Of a DNA stretch of 32,175 bases, positions 30,260 through 32,175 are shown one piece after another. This stretch comes from Pseudomonadota bacterium. GTDB taxonomy: Bacteria > Desulfobacterota > Desulfovibrionia > Desulfovibrionales > Desulfovibrionaceae. The stretch lies in contig JAHIUD010000053.1 in assembly GCA_018817515.1 (NCBI GenBank), forward strand, positions 1 through 32,175, written 5' to 3'. A model generated the notes under the pieces. The model was given only the letters and a program-made list of their open reading frames with translations, had not been told where the DNA came from and did no database searches. The stretch's first letter is position 1, and each line of letters opens with the position of its first letter. The position numbers were made by a program, and so were the translations under genes.

Positions 30260-30484
30260 GGGTCCACAACGCTGTGCATCCACCTCCGGAACACGACGAT
30301 GCTCGACAAACATGTGGGGCTGTCCGCCATCGCCCTCCTGGCCGACGCCAGCCCCAGGATGATCATCAAGCACTACGACGAGGCGCATGCTTCGGAGACG
30401 GAGAAGGCCGCTGCGCTGCTGCCGAAGCTCGGGGCGGCGAGGGAAGCGCCCATCAGGCTGGTCAAGCCGGTTCAAGTGGCGTGA
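30260..30484 (+). pseudogene. Probable tyrosine-recombinase C-terminal remnant
   Basis: A frame reading H-L-R-N-T-T-M-L-D, then L-L-A-D-A-S-P-R-M-I-I-K-H-Y-D-E-A and a charged helical end resembles the last catalytic block of tyrosine recombinases. LRN stands where L-R-H is expected, LAD stands where L-G-H is expected, and Y in H-Y-D-E-A would be the nucleophile. No N-terminal half is present. It lies between the phosphatase gene and the Rhs remnant, near the right att-like repeat, which is where an island integrase would be. The match is by eye and short. Confidence 0.4.
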
Positions 30485-30500
30485 GGAACCGACACGGGAA

Positions 30501-30542
30501 AGATGAAGGGGCTTGCCTATGCGGAGGCAAGCCCCTTCATCT
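30501..30542. terminator. Perfect 18-bp hairpin
   Basis: Arms 30501-30518 and 30525-30542 are perfect complements with a 6-base loop. It contains the probable stop of the Rhs remnant (30517-30519) and lies 17 bases after the recombinase remnant. No T-run follows on either strand, so it may act as a bidirectional stop, as an RNA-protecting structure, or be a repeat relic. Confidence 0.5.
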
Positions 30543-31680
30543 GGGCAGTGGGAGGCTCCCAGTTTGGTACGGGCCAGCATTCAGCGTTTGGCGCCTTGGA
30601 TTGTCCTGTATGGTCAGTCCATTCCGTATCACCCGCCAGAATCGCCATTGCGCCCGGGGACACCTCTTCCTATTTCTCCCTGACCTGCTTCATATGTGTT
30701 TGTCTTGAGCCAATGGTGCGGAATTTCCGTCCACTGAAATCCAGGGATTTCGTTCGGGCGCTCGCAGAATTCCACCTCCAGCCCCCACGCGTCCACCCGG
30801 TTCACTCGGTCATCCACGCAGTAGCCGTACCAGTCGCTGTCGCCGCCCTTTGCGCCCAGCGGGTCGAGGGCGGTGAAGCGGCCGGTGTCTGCGTCGTAGT
30901 CGCGCCAGACAAAACGCGTGAGGCCGGTGTCGGCGTCAAAGAGCCCGCCCGCGAAGCCGATGGGCAGGCGCACCGCATCGCCCCGAACCTGCAACAGGTT
31001 TCCGAAGCTGTCGTATTGCATCGTCTGTACAACATGGCCATCGGACGTGGCAAGGGCCAGCGGCGACCCGACCTGGTCGCAGAGTAAAAGGAACGAGTCC
31101 TCGCCGTTCGTCACGCCAACGGGCGTCCGGCCCTCAAGGTACGCCAGCCGCCAGCACTCGCACCCGTCATGAAATTCCGAGGGCCGAAGCGGAGCGAGCC
31201 AGCGATAGGCCTCGACGACCCGCCCGTTCACATGCTTCTGCGTCCGCTGGCCCATGGCGTCGTAAGCGTAGTCGATACACCGCCCGTCGGGCAGGTCCAC
31301 GCGCAGCAGCAGACCCGAGGGCTCGTAGTGGTAGCGCGTTTCGCGGTCGCCCTCAATCTTCAGGTTGCGGAAGCCCGCCTTGTCGTGGCCGTACTGGACG
31401 GCTCCGGCCTGTCCCAGCCGGTCGCCCAGGCTGTAGCTGTAGCGCCGCTCGCCGCGGAAGCGCTGGGGGGTGATGTCGGCGAGGCGTCGGCTCTCGTGGT
31501 CGTACTGGTAGGACTCCAGCAGCCGCCCGAGCCATCGGCGAGGCGGGCGAGGCGTCCTGCGGAATCATACGCGTAGCGCCGGATTTCGGCCCCACCGCCG
31601 AGGTTCAGGGTGCGTTCGGCGATGCGGCCTCCTCGGGGGTCTTTGGCATCGCGCCGCAACGAGAGAACTGGGGAGGGCAT
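30517..31680 (-). pseudogene. Rhs/YD-repeat protein remnant with frameshifts and a partial toxin-type tail
   Basis: Minus-strand translation gives YD repeats: R-R-Y-A-Y-D-S-A-G-R-L, then after a shift near 31,525 E-S-Y-Q-Y-D-H-E-S-R-R-L and Y-A-Y-D-A-M-G-Q-R. The Rhs core follows: G-L-F-D-A-D-T-G-L-T-R-F-x-W-R-D-Y-D-x-D-T-G-R-F-T-x-x-D-P-L-G. A C-terminal region carries H-H-W-L-K-T-N-T-Y-E-A-G-Q-G. A second shift near 30,625 separates V-P-G-R-N-G-D-S-G from D-H-T-G-Q-S-K-A-P-N-A-E-C-W-P-V-P-N. Rhs cores deliver C-terminal toxins; this one lacks its whole N-terminal part and has at least two frameshifts, so it is dead or a reserve tail. Confidence 0.82.
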
Positions 31681-31681
31681 A

Positions 31682-31990
31682 GGAGCTCTTTGCGTTTGCG
31701 CACCAAGCAAGATGCCCGGCACAAATTACGCAAGCATAACATGGGGTTTCTGGCCCAGACAAAAATGGATTGGTTTTGGCCGGTAAAGGACAAAAATAGC
31801 GGGTTGACAGGGTTTTGGGAAGGGAGGGGGGAATCGCGTGGAGCAGCGCAAACCCGGCCCGCGTTCTCAAATGGCATGACTGGGATTCTCTGTTTGAATG
31901 CGCGGTTGTATGGGTCGGCCAGTGCCGAATCGTGCGCGGTTGCTCTTGGCCGTTTCCGTTCGCCCGCAAAATGTCGTGCAAAGCTGTAGT
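31682..31990. other. Stretch without a recognised gene
   Basis: About 310 bases between the start of the Rhs remnant and the second att-like repeat. Open frames here lack protein-like character. On the minus strand TTGTCT and TATGCT about 18 bases apart (near 31,740-31,770) could be a weak promoter facing the Rhs remnant. A GTAGTGC box lies at 31984-31992. Confidence 0.4.
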
Positions 31991-32002
31991 GCAGCAAAGA
32001 AA

Positions 32003-32032
32003 AAGGGCCTGCGATGCTAATCGCAAGCCCTT
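32003..32032 (-). terminator. tRNA-type terminator hairpin in att-like copy B
   Basis: Arms 32003-32014 and 32021-32032 pair with one mismatch around a 6-base loop and run into T-rich sequence on the minus strand. It is the counterpart of the hairpin in copy A. Confidence 0.7.
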
Positions 32033-32040
32033 GATCTTTC

Positions 32041-32090
32041 TGGTGGAGCTGGAGGGAATTGAACCCACGGCCTCTTGAATGCCATTCAAG
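32041..32090 (-). pseudogene. tRNA-Ala(GGC)-like 3' remnant (copy B)
   Basis: On the minus strand: anticodon stem CTTGA/TCAAG, loop ATGGCAT (anticodon GGC), T-arm with TTCAATT, acceptor 3' strand and encoded CCA at 32043-32041. The expected upstream D-arm and acceptor 5' strand are missing; unrelated sequence begins right at the anticodon stem. A T-stem mismatch is present. This is the part of a tRNA an integrating element usually duplicates. Confidence 0.75.
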
Positions 32091-32175
32091 AAGATGGCAC
32101 AGCATGTCCTGAAATTGTTAACTTATTTTGTGCCTGCACTACAAGCATACGACCTTTTGGGGACATTTGTAGTGC

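Larger units (their letters stand above)
17482..32032. mobile_element. Probable integrative island bounded by tRNA-derived repeats
   Basis: Two diverged copies of a 185-base sequence containing the 3' part of a tRNA lie at 17482-17665 and 31991-32175. The space between holds the exopolysaccharide operon, the partner-switch operon, a recombinase remnant and Rhs debris. A tRNA on the minus strand would be intact only beyond the right edge, so the copies look like distal att sites of two elements inserted one after another at the same tRNA gene. That the exopolysaccharide genes travelled with this island is inferred from the repeats; no intact integrase is present. Confidence 0.45.
31991..32175. 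repeat. att-like repeat, copy B (may continue past the right edge)
   Basis: Matches copy A over about 185 bases. Contains a terminator hairpin, a tRNA 3' portion, the inverted box GCACTACAA at 32136-32144 and the block TTTTGGGGACATTTGTAGTGC-like ending at the window edge. GTAGTGC boxes at 31984-31992 and 32167-32175 flank it. Confidence 0.7.

Noticed and set aside
30503-31087. Plus-strand open frame of 194 codons opposite the Rhs remnant
   Set aside because: Antisense to clear YD-repeat and Rhs-core coding; includes the hairpin and no known motif.
32041-32090. Calling the right-edge sequence an intact tRNA-Ala gene
   Set aside because: The D-arm and 5' acceptor strand are missing and the T-stem has a mismatch.
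1-32175. CRISPR array or cas genes
   Set aside because: No regularly spaced short repeats with unique spacers and no Cas motifs were seen.

Overview
The window is GC-rich DNA that reads like a deltaproteobacterial, Desulfovibrionaceae-type genome. I infer this from protein style, codon use and the mixture of a Mu-like prophage, Rhs debris and a biofilm/partner-switch locus; no rRNA or intact tRNA is present to fix the taxonomy. It falls into three blocks.

Block 1 (1 to about 17,460) is most of a Mu-like transposable prophage, read right to left. A LexA-type repressor (16574-17263, + strand) faces a long minus-strand early operon: two small DNA-binding/regulatory genes, a MuA-like DDE transposase, a MuB-like ATPase, a winged-helix protein, small accessory genes, a DUF3164 protein, GemA and a Mor-type activator. 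A run of unfamiliar small genes follows, including exported and membrane proteins that are good moron candidates. A strong intrinsic terminator (7763-7809) separates these from the late genes: holin, lytic transglycosylase, Rz with Rz1 nested in another frame, DUF2730, gp26-like, DUF1804, large terminase, DUF935 portal, gpF-like head protein and the start of gpG. The remaining head and tail genes lie off the left edge. Spaced repeats at 17280-17430 look like transposase-binding sites marking the prophage's repressor-side end.

Block 2 (about 17,480 to 32,030) lies between two diverged copies of a roughly 185-bp sequence. Each copy holds the 3' part of a tRNA (tRNA-Ala(GGC)-like), its terminator and GTAGTGC boxes, so each resembles an attachment site. 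The block carries a six-gene plus-strand operon for a synthase-dependent exopolysaccharide: three TPR proteins, the last ending in an outer-membrane barrel, a cellulose-synthase-like GT2, a GH26 lipoprotein and a separate PilZ protein. Running towards it on the minus strand is a complete partner-switch module: a CHASE/PAS/SpoIIE phosphatase, a STAS anti-anti-sigma protein and an RsbW-type kinase. The two operons overlap tail to tail by 9 bp. A plausible reading is that polymer production responds to c-di-GMP through PilZ and to an envelope signal through the phosphatase.

Block 3 (about 30,260 to the right edge, partly inside block 2) is decayed mobile DNA: a probable tyrosine-recombinase C-terminal remnant, an Rhs pseudogene with at least two frameshifts, and the second att-like repeat.

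The most novel-looking items are the exopolysaccharide plus partner-switch island, the cloverleaf element between phage genes F and G, the nuclease-like tail on the gpF protein, and the unfamiliar phage accessory block at 7.8-9.9 kb.
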